Shown: piece after piece, positions 6,772-15,106 of the stretch
Layout of the letters: each line of letters begins with the position of its first letter
How positions within the stretch are numbered: the stretch's first letter is position 1
Assembly: GCA_028286605.1 (NCBI GenBank)
Contig: JAQBRE010000002.1
Span: 1-64,000, forward strand
Origin: Parcubacteria group bacterium
GTDB lineage: Bacteria; Patescibacteria; Paceibacteria; UBA9973; UBA2103
DNA length: 64,000 nucleotides
Direction: 5' to 3'
The notes under the pieces: model-generated
What the model was told of the DNA's origin: nothing
Database searches by the model: none
What the model saw: the letters and a program-made list of their open reading frames with translations, nothing else
Position numbers and translations under genes: made by a program

Positions 6772-8952
6772 ATGGCAAAACGGAAGAGCAAGAAACGCGA
6801 CGCGGAGAATTACCGTGCACTTATAAAATGGGTTACTGCCATCCTTTTGGTGGCACTCGGTTTGATTCTCCTTTTGGGCGCGTTCAGCATCGTCGGCTTG
6901 AATCTTGCCGGCATTGCAGGAAGCGCGATCTTCGGCTTCGCCTTCGGAATCATAGGTGTCGGTGCATTCCTTCTTCCTATCATTCTTATACTTGTGGGCG
7001 TGGCAATCATGCTTGGGCGCATGCTGGTGACTCCGCTGACCGGAGCTGGCATCGCGATTATCGTGCTCTCTACCCTTACCCTGCTCGGCATGGTTACCCA
7101 GACATTGGGCGGGACCGCCGGCCTTTACGTAGGACACACCGCTGAACAATTTTTCGGTATCTGGGGTGCGCTCGTACTTCTCTTCGCACTCATATTAGTG
7201 GGTGTCGGTATTGTTACTGACATCGTCGTGCTTGCGCAGGCAATCGGCAGCATCGGTGCTAAGGCTGGAAGCGCGATCGGCTCTGTGCGTCTTCCCTCTC
7301 GTCGTGCGAGTGATGAAACAGAAGAAGAGGATGGCGAAACCGAGGAACCTGTTGCGGAACAAGAGGCAGCCCGCGCGGAACCCGCACCCGAGCGCGAACC
7401 CACCATCACGCATTTCAATAGTCCTGAAAAGATGGCATCGGCAAGCACCGCGATTCCTAACTTTGATGCTGAATACAATGCGCCTCCTGTTTCTCTTCTT
7501 GGCGAAGATAAGGGCAAGCCGGGTGTCGGCGATATTAAGGCGAATGCCAACATCATTAAGAGGACATTTCAGAATTTCGGTATTTCCGTGGAAATGGACG
7601 AAGTGTCTGTCGGCCCTACCGTCACGCGCTACGCCATAAAGCCAGCCGAGGGCGTCCGCCTTCAGAAGATCATCGCTCTGCAACAGAACCTTGAACTCGC
7701 CCTCGCAGCGCACCCTGTTCGTATCGAGGCGCCGATTCCAGGCAAGTCGCTCGTGGGTATTGAGGTACCTAATGCAACGAAGGCTATGGTCGGCCTTGGC
7801 GGCATTCTTTCTGCTCCTGAATGGAATACCAGCACGAAGCCTATCCTCGCAGGCCTTGGTCGCGATATTGCCGGCACACCGCATTACGTGAATATCGCGA
7901 AGATGCCGCACGGCCTTATCGCTGGCGCTACCGGTTCAGGTAAGTCTGTCGCTATCCATGCCGTTATCACCTCCCTGCTCTATCGAAACGGTCCGAATCA
8001 GCTTCGTTTCATCATGGTGGATCCGAAGCGTGTTGAGCTCACACTCTATAATGGTATCCCCCACCTCCTGACGCCGGTCATTACCGACCCGAAGAAATGC
8101 ATCATGGCGCTTAAGTGGGCAGCAAAGGAGATGGATCGTCGCTATACCATTCTTGAGCAAGAGCAGGTGCGCGATATCGAGTCCTATCATAAAACGGTTT
8201 TCGAGCCAGCGAAGAAGCGCGGAAAGGCAGATATGCCTGAAGCGATGCCGTACATCGTCATCGTTATCGACGAGCTCGCCGATATCATGCAGACCTATCC
8301 GCGCGAACTAGAGGCCGCTATCGTGCGTCTCGCCCAGATGAGCCGCGCCGTTGGTATTCACCTCGTTCTTTCTACGCAGCGCCCCTCCGTGAACGTTATC
8401 ACCGGCCTTATCAAGGCGAACGTCCCTACCCGTATGGCGCTTCAGGTAGCAAGCCAGATCGACTCGCGCACCATTCTTGATGGTTCCGGCGCTGAACTCC
8501 TTCTTGGTTCTGGCGACATGCTCTACCAGAGCGCCGATATGCAGAAGCCTGTCCGTATTCAGACGGCATATATCGCAGAGGGTGAGGTGAAGAAGGTCGT
8601 GTCCTATATAAAGGAGCACAACGCAGGAACGCTTGGCGGCCTTGATCTTGGTTCCGGTACCGGCGGAGCCGTACAAGAAATGCCGAATGATGCAATCCTT
8701 CTTTCGGACGCAGACGGCGATGTAGATGATGACCTTTATACAGACGCTAAGGCCGCCGTTGAAGAAGCAGGACGCGCTTCAACGAGCTACCTGCAACGCA
8801 AGCTTCGCATCGGCTATTCCCGTGCCGCACGTCTTATGGATATCCTTGAGGAAAAGGGTGTCATTGGTGCCGCTGATGGCTCCCGTCCGCGCGATGTCCT
8901 TTCAGGCCACGGTGCTGCAAGTTCTGAGCCTGCACCTGAATCCGATTACTAA
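6772..8952 (+). CDS. ftsK: DNA translocase FtsK/SpoIIIE
   Basis: 726 residues from the ATG at 6772 (an upstream GTG at 6754 is less likely). It pumps chromosomal DNA at the septum during division. Four to five transmembrane helices occupy residues about 15-170. An acidic linker follows, then the FtsK alpha domain (about 235-345). The RecA-like motor has Walker A GATGSGKS and Walker B VIVIDELAD. The C-terminal gamma winged helix (STSYLQRKLRIGYSRAARLM) reads the polar DNA signals. It is complete, though compact compared with E. coli FtsK. A small membrane-anchored gene follows after 6 bp, then recA. Confidence 0.96.
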   Translation: MAKRKSKKRDAENYRALIKWVTAILLVALGLILLLGAFSIVGLNLAGIAGSAIFGFAFGIIGVGAFLLPIILILVGVAIMLGRMLVTPLTGAGIAIIVLSTLTLLGMVTQTLGGTAGLYVGHTAEQFFGIWGALVLLFALILVGVGIVTDIVVLAQAIGSIGAKAGSAIGSVRLPSRRASDETEEEDGETEEPVAEQEAARAEPAPEREPTITHFNSPEKMASASTAIPNFDAEYNAPPVSLLGEDKGKPGVGDIKANANIIKRTFQNFGISVEMDEVSVGPTVTRYAIKPAEGVRLQKIIALQQNLELALAAHPVRIEAPIPGKSLVGIEVPNATKAMVGLGGILSAPEWNTSTKPILAGLGRDIAGTPHYVNIAKMPHGLIAGATGSGKSVAIHAVITSLLYRNGPNQLRFIMVDPKRVELTLYNGIPHLLTPVITDPKKCIMALKWAAKEMDRRYTILEQEQVRDIESYHKTVFEPAKKRGKADMPEAMPYIVIVIDELADIMQTYPRELEAAIVRLAQMSRAVGIHLVLSTQRPSVNVITGLIKANVPTRMALQVASQIDSRTILDGSGAELLLGSGDMLYQSADMQKPVRIQTAYIAEGEVKKVVSYIKEHNAGTLGGLDLGSGTGGAVQEMPNDAILLSDADGDVDDDLYTDAKAAVEEAGRASTSYLQRKLRIGYSRAARLMDILEEKGVIGAADGSRPRDVLSGHGAASSEPAPESDY

Positions 8953-8958
8953 ACCAGT

Positions 8959-9279
8959 ATGCAGCTCCGTTTCGTTATTGCCGGAGTACTCCTTATTATC
9001 GCGATCTACGGCATCTTCAAGGCCATTCCCCTGCTCGCAGGGCCAGAGATACGCATAGACCCTATCACTTTCGACGCCAGCCAGGGCTTCATGACGCTTT
9101 CAGGTGAGGCGCTTCATACTGAAACCCTGACGCTAGACGGAGGTACGCTGCTCATTGATGAAAAAGGCAGGTTCTCGAAAATGCTTTCCCTCCCCCACGG
9201 GGGCGTTACGTTTACGTTGAAAGCACATGATAGATTCGGACGCAGCACCAGCGTTACGCGCGAGATAGTGGCACCCTGA
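8959..9279 (+). CDS. Membrane-anchored protein with Ig-like domain
   Basis: 106 residues: one N-terminal transmembrane anchor (FVIAGVLLIIAIYGIFKAIP) and an extracytoplasmic domain of about 75 residues with the pattern of an immunoglobulin-like glucodextranase-type beta sandwich (ending FTLKAHDRFGRSTSVTREIV). It starts 6 bp after ftsK and is probably co-transcribed with it. Its function is unknown; I recall similar small anchored proteins beside ftsK in related genomes. Confidence 0.6.
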   Translation: MQLRFVIAGVLLIIAIYGIFKAIPLLAGPEIRIDPITFDASQGFMTLSGEALHTETLTLDGGTLLIDEKGRFSKMLSLPHGGVTFTLKAHDRFGRSTSVTREIVAP

Positions 9280-9390
9280 ATTTTTTCTAAAATAACCATG
9301 AACTTCGAGCCCTTTTGACCTCCCCTGTTCGATAGCTACCCTCAGGAAAAACGGTACAATTAATCCTATAGATACGTAATAATCACTGTT

Positions 9391-10512
9391 ATGCCTGCAA
9401 AGAAAACCCTCCCAAAGAAAGCTAGTAAGTCCGCATCACCTTCCTCTCCCGAGGAATTGGATGTTATTGAAGAAGGCGGTGCGTCTAAAAAGGGCGAACG
9501 CGCCGACGGAAGCGTGCCCGCTGATGCGGAAGCGAAACGAAAAGCCATCGAACTCGCTATCAAAGAAATCAAGACGAAGTTCGGCGACGAAGCGATTATG
9601 ACTTACGGCGCAGGTAAGCCTGCAGCTATCGCTTCTATCTCAACCGGTTCTATCGGCCTTGATGCAGCGCTTGGCGTTGGTGGACTTCCCCGCGGACGCA
9701 TCATCGAAGTATTCGGTCCGGAGTCTTCAGGTAAGACGACGCTTGCGCTTCATGCGATTGCAGAAGCTCAGAAGAAAGGCGGTATCTGCGCATTCGTGGA
9801 TGCAGAGCACGCGCTTGATCCTGAGTATGCCCGAAAGATCGGCGTGAAACTCGATGAGCTTCTCATCTCGCAGCCAGACACTGGTGAGCAGGCACTCGAA
9901 ATCGTCGAGTCGCTCGTGCGTGCCGGTTCAGTAGACATCATCGTCGTGGATTCCGTTGCTGCGCTCACTCCTAAGGATGAAATCGAAGGAGATATGGGCC
10001 AGGCGCAGATGGGAAAGCAGGCACGCCTCATGAGCCAGGGCCTTCGCAAGCTTACGGCTATCACCTCGAAGTCAGGCACGATCATCATCTTCATCAACCA
10101 GATTCGCATGCAGATCGGCGTTATGTTCGGTAATCCGGAAACGACGACCGGCGGTAAGGCGCTTAAGTTCTACACTTCGGTACGTCTCGATATTCGCCGT
10201 ATCGCTCAGATCAAGAAAGGTGAGGAAATCGTCGGCGGCCGTGTGCGTGTAAAGGTGGTTAAGAATAAGGTCGCTGCCCCGTTCAAGACGACGGAGTTCG
10301 ATCTCATGTACAACGAGGGCATTTCCCGTGAAGGTGAAATCATCGCGCTTGGCGAAAAATATGACATCGTATCGAAATCTGGTTCAAGCTACAGCTATGG
10401 TGAGGTGAAGCTTGGCCGCGGCTATGACGCGACCCGTACCTTCCTGCGCGAGAACAAGCCGATCGCGAACGAGATTCTCAAGCAGATACGCGTGAAGCTC
10501 GCTGAGGTTTAA
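9391..10512 (+). CDS. recA: Recombinase RecA
   Basis: 373 residues. RecA forms ATP-dependent filaments for homologous recombination and SOS signalling. Walker A is GPESSGKTT, and the L2 and Walker B regions (IIVVDSVAALTPKDEIEG) are intact. An N-terminal extension of about 45 Lys/Ser/Glu-rich residues precedes the normal start of the fold (AIELAIKEIKTKFGDEAIM). The C-terminus stops soon after the core (EILKQIRVKLAEV), without the acidic tail that restrains E. coli RecA. A -10-like TACAAT lies at 9355-9360. It is convergent with the downstream membrane gene, overlapping by 4 bp. Confidence 0.97.
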   Translation: MPAKKTLPKKASKSASPSSPEELDVIEEGGASKKGERADGSVPADAEAKRKAIELAIKEIKTKFGDEAIMTYGAGKPAAIASISTGSIGLDAALGVGGLPRGRIIEVFGPESSGKTTLALHAIAEAQKKGGICAFVDAEHALDPEYARKIGVKLDELLISQPDTGEQALEIVESLVRAGSVDIIVVDSVAALTPKDEIEGDMGQAQMGKQARLMSQGLRKLTAITSKSGTIIIFINQIRMQIGVMFGNPETTTGGKALKFYTSVRLDIRRIAQIKKGEEIVGGRVRVKVVKNKVAAPFKTTEFDLMYNEGISREGEIIALGEKYDIVSKSGSSYSYGEVKLGRGYDATRTFLRENKPIANEILKQIRVKLAEV

Positions 10513-10874
10513 GCGAAGCGAACGACCGGGAGGGATCGTATCAGGTCTCGTGCGATCCAGAAAAAGCTGAATACCACGGCGACACAGAGAACCTGCACAA
10601 CGGTGGAGGTATTGAAAAACGCTGCCTCGAAGAAGCGGATCACGCTCGCAAGATGTATCGGGTTCGGCATGTTCTCGAACACCCGAGCTACCCATACTTT
10701 CCTTCCGATAAGGTAAAGAGATCCGATAGCCAGTACCGCAGCAAGCATCGTACCGCTTAGAAGCGGACGAACGGCGTGTATCGTGTGTACACGACGCATC
10801 ACATTCGCACGGACTTTGGATTGCATGTCGGATTGCATAGTAGGTTGGATAGCGAATAGATTATTTTTCTCCAT
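10509..10874 (-). CDS. Small membrane protein, possible anti-sigma factor
   Basis: 121 residues with two or three hydrophobic helices (LLSGTMLAAVLAIGSLYLIG; VVQVLCVAVVFSFFWIA) after a short charged N-terminus. Its start overlaps the 3' end of the ECF sigma gene by 14 bp, the usual place for the cognate membrane anti-sigma factor. It has no recognisable zinc-binding HxxxCxxC motif, so the anti-sigma role rests on position alone. Confidence 0.5.
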   Translation of the reverse strand: MEKNNLFAIQPTMQSDMQSKVRANVMRRVHTIHAVRPLLSGTMLAAVLAIGSLYLIGRKVWVARVFENMPNPIHLASVIRFFEAAFFNTSTVVQVLCVAVVFSFFWIARDLIRSLPVVRFA

Positions 10875-11472
10875 AGATAAAGGCGTCTTTGAATGTCTTC
10901 TTGGCGCGATGCACGCGCGTCTTCACGGCAGCCACTGAAAGATGCTCACTGGCTGCGATTTCTTCCTGTGTCTTCCCTTCCAGGAACTGCAGAGAGAGGA
11001 TGCGTGATGCAGCTTCGGGTATGCGAGAGAATGCCATAAGCACTTCGTCGCGGATAGTCAGATCATCAAGAAACGCTTCTGTGTCCGCGATGCGCTCATA
11101 CGTTTCCGGCTCAAGTTCCATTGTGCGGCCGCGCTCACGCTTCATCTTCTGATACCGCGTGAAGCAGAGCCGCGTAAGGATGGCGTATGCCCAAGAAGAG
11201 AACTGCGCGCCTTCCTGTGCCTTAAAGCGATGTCCATACAGATAAATACGGGTGAACGTGTCCTGCACCATCTCTTCGGCATCTTCAGGGCGGTAGAGGA
11301 TGGATTTCGCCTTCCGCAGGAAGGCGGCTTCATATCTATCTACTAGAATCGCGAATAGCTCGGGCTGCGTACGAGACGCCACCAAAACCTCCTCGTCAGA
11401 GGATTCCTGCCACTCTTCGAGCCCGATGCTAGACTTGCGTCCCACGTCCTGTATCATACCGTTACTACCCAT
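10861..11472 (-). CDS. RNA polymerase sigma factor, ECF subfamily
   Basis: 203 residues. Region 2 is present (DRYEAAFLRKAKSILYRPED, then AEEMVQDTFTRIYLYGHRF), as is region 4 (SRILSLQFLEGKTQEEIAAS, then AAVKTRVHRAKKTFKD), with the typical short linker. A 30-residue N-terminal tail precedes region 2. The start at 11472 has an AAGGAG 11 nt upstream. It would direct RNA polymerase to a small regulon under control of the overlapping membrane gene. Divergent from efp. Confidence 0.9.
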   Translation of the reverse strand: MGSNGMIQDVGRKSSIGLEEWQESSDEEVLVASRTQPELFAILVDRYEAAFLRKAKSILYRPEDAEEMVQDTFTRIYLYGHRFKAQEGAQFSSWAYAILTRLCFTRYQKMKRERGRTMELEPETYERIADTEAFLDDLTIRDEVLMAFSRIPEAASRILSLQFLEGKTQEEIAASEHLSVAAVKTRVHRAKKTFKDAFIYGEK

Positions 11473-11544
11473 ACGGAGCTAACTCCTTCTGGGCATTTTT
11501 TATAACGGTGCACAACCCGCATCGGTTTCATCTAGCAATCAACC

Positions 11545-12120
11545 ATGGCAATACTTTCCTATAACGAGATCGTCCAGAAAAAGGTGATCGAATATAACAA
11601 CGAGCCGTACGAAGTACTTTCTTCGCACGTCTTCCGCATGCAGCAGCGCAAGCCGGTGAACCAGACCAAGCTTCGCCACCTCGTTACGGGCAAGGTGACT
11701 GAAATCTCCTTCCACCAGAACGAAAGCGTTCCGGAAGCAGACATCGCGACTATCAATGCGCAGTATCTCTATACCAACCGCGGCGAGTCATGGTTCGCTG
11801 AAGAAGGTAATCCTAAGAACCGATTCGCCTTCCCTGAGGATTCGATACACGACAAGGTGCAGTGGCTCGTGCAGAATGCGACAGTGGAAGTGATGACGTA
11901 CAAGGATACGCCTGCAACCGTGAAGATTCCGATCAAGGTTGATCTTAAAGTAACCGAAGCTCCGCCTGCAGTGAAGGGCGATACGGCGACGGGTGGCAGC
12001 AAGTACGTAACACTTGAATCAGGCGCGAGCATCACGACTCCCCTTTTCATCAACGAAGGCGATGTGCTTCGCATCAATACCGACAGCGGAGAATACGTTG
12101 AGCGAATGGAGAAAGCGTAA
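11545..12120 (+). CDS. efp: Translation elongation factor P, atypical tip loop
   Basis: 191 residues, normal length. EF-P relieves ribosome stalling at polyproline. All three OB/KOW domains are visible, ending in TPLFINEGDVLRINTDSGEY. In the tip loop the usual PGKG string is replaced: the sequence runs HVFRMQQRKPVNQTKLRHL, placing Gln or Arg where the modified Lys (E. coli) or Lys/Arg of other families sits. It is therefore unlikely to use the EpmA or rhamnosyl pathways unchanged. Single gene with a clear terminator. Confidence 0.93.
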   Translation: MAILSYNEIVQKKVIEYNNEPYEVLSSHVFRMQQRKPVNQTKLRHLVTGKVTEISFHQNESVPEADIATINAQYLYTNRGESWFAEEGNPKNRFAFPEDSIHDKVQWLVQNATVEVMTYKDTPATVKIPIKVDLKVTEAPPAVKGDTATGGSKYVTLESGASITTPLFINEGDVLRINTDSGEYVERMEKA

Positions 12121-12142
12121 TACGTCACGTTACAAAAGCAAG

Positions 12143-12175
12143 ACCTGTCTCTTCTGAGACAGGTCCTTCGTTTTT
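12143..12175 (+). terminator. Terminator of efp
   Basis: GACCTGTCTC / GAGACAGGTC hairpin with a TTCT loop, followed by a T-rich tract. Its T-run borders the end of the opposite-strand gene at 12178. Confidence 0.85.
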
Positions 12176-12177
12176 AA

Positions 12178-12384
12178 TTATGTAATCGCCGTACGTTTTC
12201 TATGGAATCGGCGTTCTTCTGGTTTCAGATCTCCATGCGGAGAATAGTATTCCCTCACTATATTAGATGCTGATACCGGATGCAGCATCTTGGTTGTTTG
12301 TGGAAAGCACATCTGGATAGAAACGATCAGAGCGATGCCGGCTAGTGCGCAGAGCGCCCCGATGAACAAAGCTTTTAAGATCAT
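12178..12384 (-). CDS. Small membrane protein of unknown function
   Basis: 68 residues: an N-terminal transmembrane helix (LFIGALCALAGIALIVSIQM) and a basic cytosolic tail with many Arg and His. The gene is supported by a strong GGGAGG ribosome-binding site 5 nt upstream of the ATG at 12384. I do not recognise the family. Confidence 0.5.
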   Translation of the reverse strand: MILKALFIGALCALAGIALIVSIQMCFPQTTKMLHPVSASNIVREYYSPHGDLKPEERRFHRKRTAIT

Positions 12385-12447
12385 GCACGCCTCCCGTACT
12401 TACCCATATACAGTAAAGCGCCGATACGCCAAAGCACCTAGGGGAAA

Positions 12448-12480
12448 AGATAAAAGCCCCTTTCGGGGCTTTTATCTTTT
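12448..12480. terminator. Terminator of the ssb-rpsR unit
   Basis: GATAAAAGCCCC / GGGGCTTTTATC hairpin with A/T runs on both sides, immediately downstream of rpsR. Confidence 0.9.
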
Positions 12481-12508
12481 GTCGAAAGAGTCTCCCAGAC
12501 TCTTTCGA

Positions 12509-12715
12509 TTACGCGGCGAGATATGGGAGAAGTCCCATGTATCGGGCGCGCTTGATTGCCATAGCGATTTCGCGTTGGCGGCCTGCTGAAACGCCCGTAC
12601 GCTTCTTGGCCATAATCTTAGCGTGCGTATTCGTGAACTGGCGTAGATACGCTACATCCTTATAGTCGACGAATTTCTTGTGCTCGATTTCTTCCCGTTC
12701 TGCTTGGTATGCCAT
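12509..12715 (-). CDS. rpsR: 30S ribosomal protein S18
   Basis: 68 residues, normal for a short S18. Signature segments are FVDYKDVAYLRQFTNTHAKI and KRTGVSAGRQREIAMAIKRA. It lies 55 bp downstream of ssb, preserving the common bacterial order rpsF-ssb-rpsR, although a terminator separates rpsF from ssb here. Confidence 0.97.
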   Translation of the reverse strand: MAYQAEREEIEHKKFVDYKDVAYLRQFTNTHAKIMAKKRTGVSAGRQREIAMAIKRARYMGLLPYLAA

Positions 12716-12770
12716 AGTAGAGCCAGCTTATCTGATTAGACCTTATTTTGCAATGAGGCCTTCTTAGGTC

Positions 12771-13283
12771 CTAAAAAGGAATATCCTCTGGATTGATCTC
12801 GTCGTCTGGATACTGGATAGCATCGCCGGTGCCGCCGAAGTCATCCTCACCGCCCCCCTTCTCGGGAGCGACTGATGCTGGACGGCTGCCATCTGCCGCA
12901 GGAGCACCTGCAGGAGCGCTGTATCCGCCTGTACGAGCGCCTCCGCCCTCTGTACCGCCTGCCTGAGGGCCGAACTGGAACGTATCCACCACTATCTCTG
13001 TGCGGTACTGCTTCGTGCCATCCTTGTCCCACGAACGAGTCTGGATGCGGCCTTCGATATATACCGGACGACCTTTCTTAAGATACTGCCCCATTACTTC
13101 TGCCGTACGGCCGAAGGCGACGATATTATGGAATTCAGTCTGATCCTGCTGCTGTCCTTCTTTGTTCTTAAAGGTGCGATTCGTCGCGATGCCGAATGAT
13201 GCTACCTGCTGGCCCGAAGGGATAGCGCGTAGTTCAGGGTCGCGAGTAAGGTTTCCGTAAAGCAGTACTTTGTTGAGATACAT
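12771..13283 (-). CDS. ssb: Single-stranded DNA-binding protein
   Basis: 170 residues. The OB fold covers residues 1-110 (MYLNKVLLYGNLTRDPELR at the start, RPVYIEGRIQTRSWDKDGTK in the middle). A Gly/Ala-rich linker follows, then the acidic C-terminal tip ending EDIPF, which binds partner proteins of replication and repair. An extended -10 box (TGGTATACT, 13316-13324 region) upstream suggests its own promoter. Confidence 0.97.
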   Translation of the reverse strand: MYLNKVLLYGNLTRDPELRAIPSGQQVASFGIATNRTFKNKEGQQQDQTEFHNIVAFGRTAEVMGQYLKKGRPVYIEGRIQTRSWDKDGTKQYRTEIVVDTFQFGPQAGGTEGGGARTGGYSAPAGAPAADGSRPASVAPEKGGGEDDFGGTGDAIQYPDDEINPEDIPF

Positions 13284-13316
13284 GGTGATATAAGGTGATT
13301 TCTAGGTCTTTCCCTA

Positions 13317-13324
13317 AGTATACC
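13317..13324 (-). promoter_or_regulatory. Extended -10 promoter of ssb
   Basis: TGGTATACT on the minus strand matches the TGnTATAAT extended -10 form; no good -35 is seen. It lies between the rpsF terminator and the ssb start. Confidence 0.45.
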
Positions 13325-13354
13325 AGCCATGATTCCCCTGCCTAGATGTCTATA

Positions 13355-13384
13355 GAAAAAGCCGAGCGTAAGCTCGGCTTTTTC
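13355..13384. terminator. Terminator between rpsF and ssb
   Basis: AAAAAGCCGAGC / GCTCGGCTTTTT hairpin. It would separate rpsF transcription from ssb-rpsR unless read through. Confidence 0.85.
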
Positions 13385-13406
13385 CTACTTCGTCTTCAGG
13401 AAATCT

Positions 13407-13907
13407 TTATACGACCTCCTTGAGCGCTGCATCGAGCTGAGCCTCGCTTTCAGAGACGGTTGCCTCTTCTTCCTGAACGAGCTCGCCTGCAGCCATCTGA
13501 GCATATACTTCCTGCATTTCCTCAGAGTGCTTCGCTTCGTCCTTGGTGGTGCGAAGGTCGATAAAGCGGATGATACGCTTCTCTTCACTTGCTGCGGTAG
13601 TAACGGCCTGGTGACCTGCACCATCCATTTCATACGCGATCCAGCAGAAGAATGCGCTATCGAAATCGCGGCGTCCGACGCCGGTTTCGGTGCGAGAAAT
13701 CGTGTATGCGAGCGGAATCTTGGTCGGCTCGCCTTCAGCGATAATCGTACCTGCACCTGAAATCTGGTCGCGGATACCCTGATAAGCCTTCTTCACTTCA
13801 GTCTCCGGAAGTTCCGGATCAAGGTGAAAGCCGAGCTCGTATACGCGAACTTCGGCGGTGTCGGTGTCGAGGACCTCTTCCTCGGTTGAAATCTTCTCAG
13901 TAGCCAT
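13407..13907 (-). CDS. rpsF: 30S ribosomal protein S6
   Basis: 166 residues, longer than the usual about 100-130. The S6 core runs from about residue 20 (VRVYELGFHLDPELPETEVK) to about 120 (EEKRIIRFIDLRTTKDEAKH). It has a short acidic N-terminal extension and a C-terminal acidic tail of about 40 residues. S6 pairs with S18 in the platform of the small subunit. A promoter lies in the 3' end of tatD. Confidence 0.93.
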   Translation of the reverse strand: MATEKISTEEEVLDTDTAEVRVYELGFHLDPELPETEVKKAYQGIRDQISGAGTIIAEGEPTKIPLAYTISRTETGVGRRDFDSAFFCWIAYEMDGAGHQAVTTAASEEKRIIRFIDLRTTKDEAKHSEEMQEVYAQMAAGELVQEEEATVSESEAQLDAALKEVV

Positions 13908-13916
13908 AATAGGGCG

Positions 13917-13945
13917 ATACTAACACGCTATTTTGCACCCCGCAA
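13917..13945 (-). promoter_or_regulatory. Promoter of rpsF inside the tatD 3' end
   Basis: -35 TTGCGG (13940-13945), a 17-bp spacer and -10 TAGTAT (13917-13922). The predicted start near 13910 is only 3 nt before the rpsF ATG, so the mRNA is nearly leaderless. Confidence 0.55.
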
Positions 13946-14737
13946 GGCGGGCCCGAAGACGCGTTCAGCATTCGAAAGGATCTGGCTGCGGACCATTTCA
14001 GGGTCTTCGCTCCTGATCTCCGCCATAGCCCGTACGACGGCCCTTACGGCACGCGGGTCGTTACGGCTGCCCCGGTTAGGCGGGGGCGCCACATACGGCG
14101 AATCAGTCTCGGAAAGGAGCGAGGTTAGCGGGGCGAACCGCACCACTTCGTCATAATCATGGGTAAACGTTAGGACTGCCGTATAGGAAAGAGTGAAACC
14201 CAGCTCGATGAGCGAACGCGCCTCTTCGACACCACCTACGAAGAAATGGATATCGCCGTGAAGGCGCTCGCCGTGCTCGCGTTTGTAGCTTCCTAAGATA
14301 TCTATCAGGTCGTGGTACGCGTCCTGGGTTCCTTTCGAGGGTCGCGAATGAATCATCAACGGCTTGTCTGTTTCGATGGCGAGCTGCACATGCTGCTCGA
14401 ATACTTCGCGCTGCTTCGGCTTCGACAGATCGACGTCTTCAGGACGGAAATTATCCAAGCCGCACTCCCCTATCGCGAGCACCTTCGGGTGCGAGGCAAG
14501 CGTACGGAACACGTTCATATCAAAAACTTCTTCCAATGTGTCATTCGGATGCAGACCGACCGACGCGAACAATGAATCGTGCTGTTCGGCGAGCGAGATC
14601 GCTTTTTCGCTTGAAGCATAGTCGACGCCAACCACGAGTCCGCCCACTTCCTGTTCAATCATCGACGCGATCAGCTCTTCACGATCCGCGTCGTACGCAT
14701 CGAACTGTATATGGCAGTGCGCGTCGAAGTATTTCAT
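13928..14737 (-). CDS. tatD: TatD-family metal-dependent hydrolase/DNase
   Basis: 269 residues, normal length. Metal ligands of the TIM-barrel amidohydrolase family are visible: DAHCHIQFD at the N-terminus, GECGLD in the middle, MIHSRPSKGT and the late SETDSPY. TatD enzymes act as 3'-5' exonucleases in DNA repair or turnover. It lies 20 bp upstream of rpsF on the same strand and probably ends the synthetase-rich transcript coming from the right. Confidence 0.93.
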   Translation of the reverse strand: MKYFDAHCHIQFDAYDADREELIASMIEQEVGGLVVGVDYASSEKAISLAEQHDSLFASVGLHPNDTLEEVFDMNVFRTLASHPKVLAIGECGLDNFRPEDVDLSKPKQREVFEQHVQLAIETDKPLMIHSRPSKGTQDAYHDLIDILGSYKREHGERLHGDIHFFVGGVEEARSLIELGFTLSYTAVLTFTHDYDEVVRFAPLTSLLSETDSPYVAPPPNRGSRNDPRAVRAVVRAMAEIRSEDPEMVRSQILSNAERVFGPALRGAK

Positions 14738-14791
14738 CTTTGCACAGTATCATAAGCAAGACGGCAGCCCAGGGGGCTGCCGCTCTACGCT

Positions 14792-15055
14792 CTACCAGTG
14801 ACCGTAATCCGAGACGTCCTTTTCGCCTCCACACGCGCACTTGACCAGACATTTGTCGCCGATAGTCATTTTCGTGAAGCAGAACGTGAATCGTCCGCCG
14901 ATAGCCGTATGCCCATCGCGAATCGAGCAGGTTATGTCATGCTCTGCGTACCAGGCTTTGAATTCCGCCTGTTCAGCTTCGTTGAGGCTGAATGCGAAAT
15001 GATTTTCGAATCCTTCCTCTAGTTTTGCGATTCTAGCAGTATCTGAGTCCGCCAT
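14792..15055 (-). CDS. Small protein of unknown function
   Basis: 87 residues. The start at 15055 has a good GAGGTGAG ribosome-binding site about 4 nt upstream. The first 40 residues are acidic and helical (FENHFAFSLNEAEQAEFKAW). The rest contains a three-Cys cluster (DKCLVKCACGGEKD) that could bind a metal. I do not recognise it. It lies between metG and tatD on the same strand. Confidence 0.55.
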   Translation of the reverse strand: MADSDTARIAKLEEGFENHFAFSLNEAEQAEFKAWYAEHDITCSIRDGHTAIGGRFTFCFTKMTIGDKCLVKCACGGEKDVSDYGHW

Positions 15056-15106
15056 TTCTCACCTCATTTGTTCATGCCTGAGAGCACTCTATAGACTCAC
15101 GAAGGG

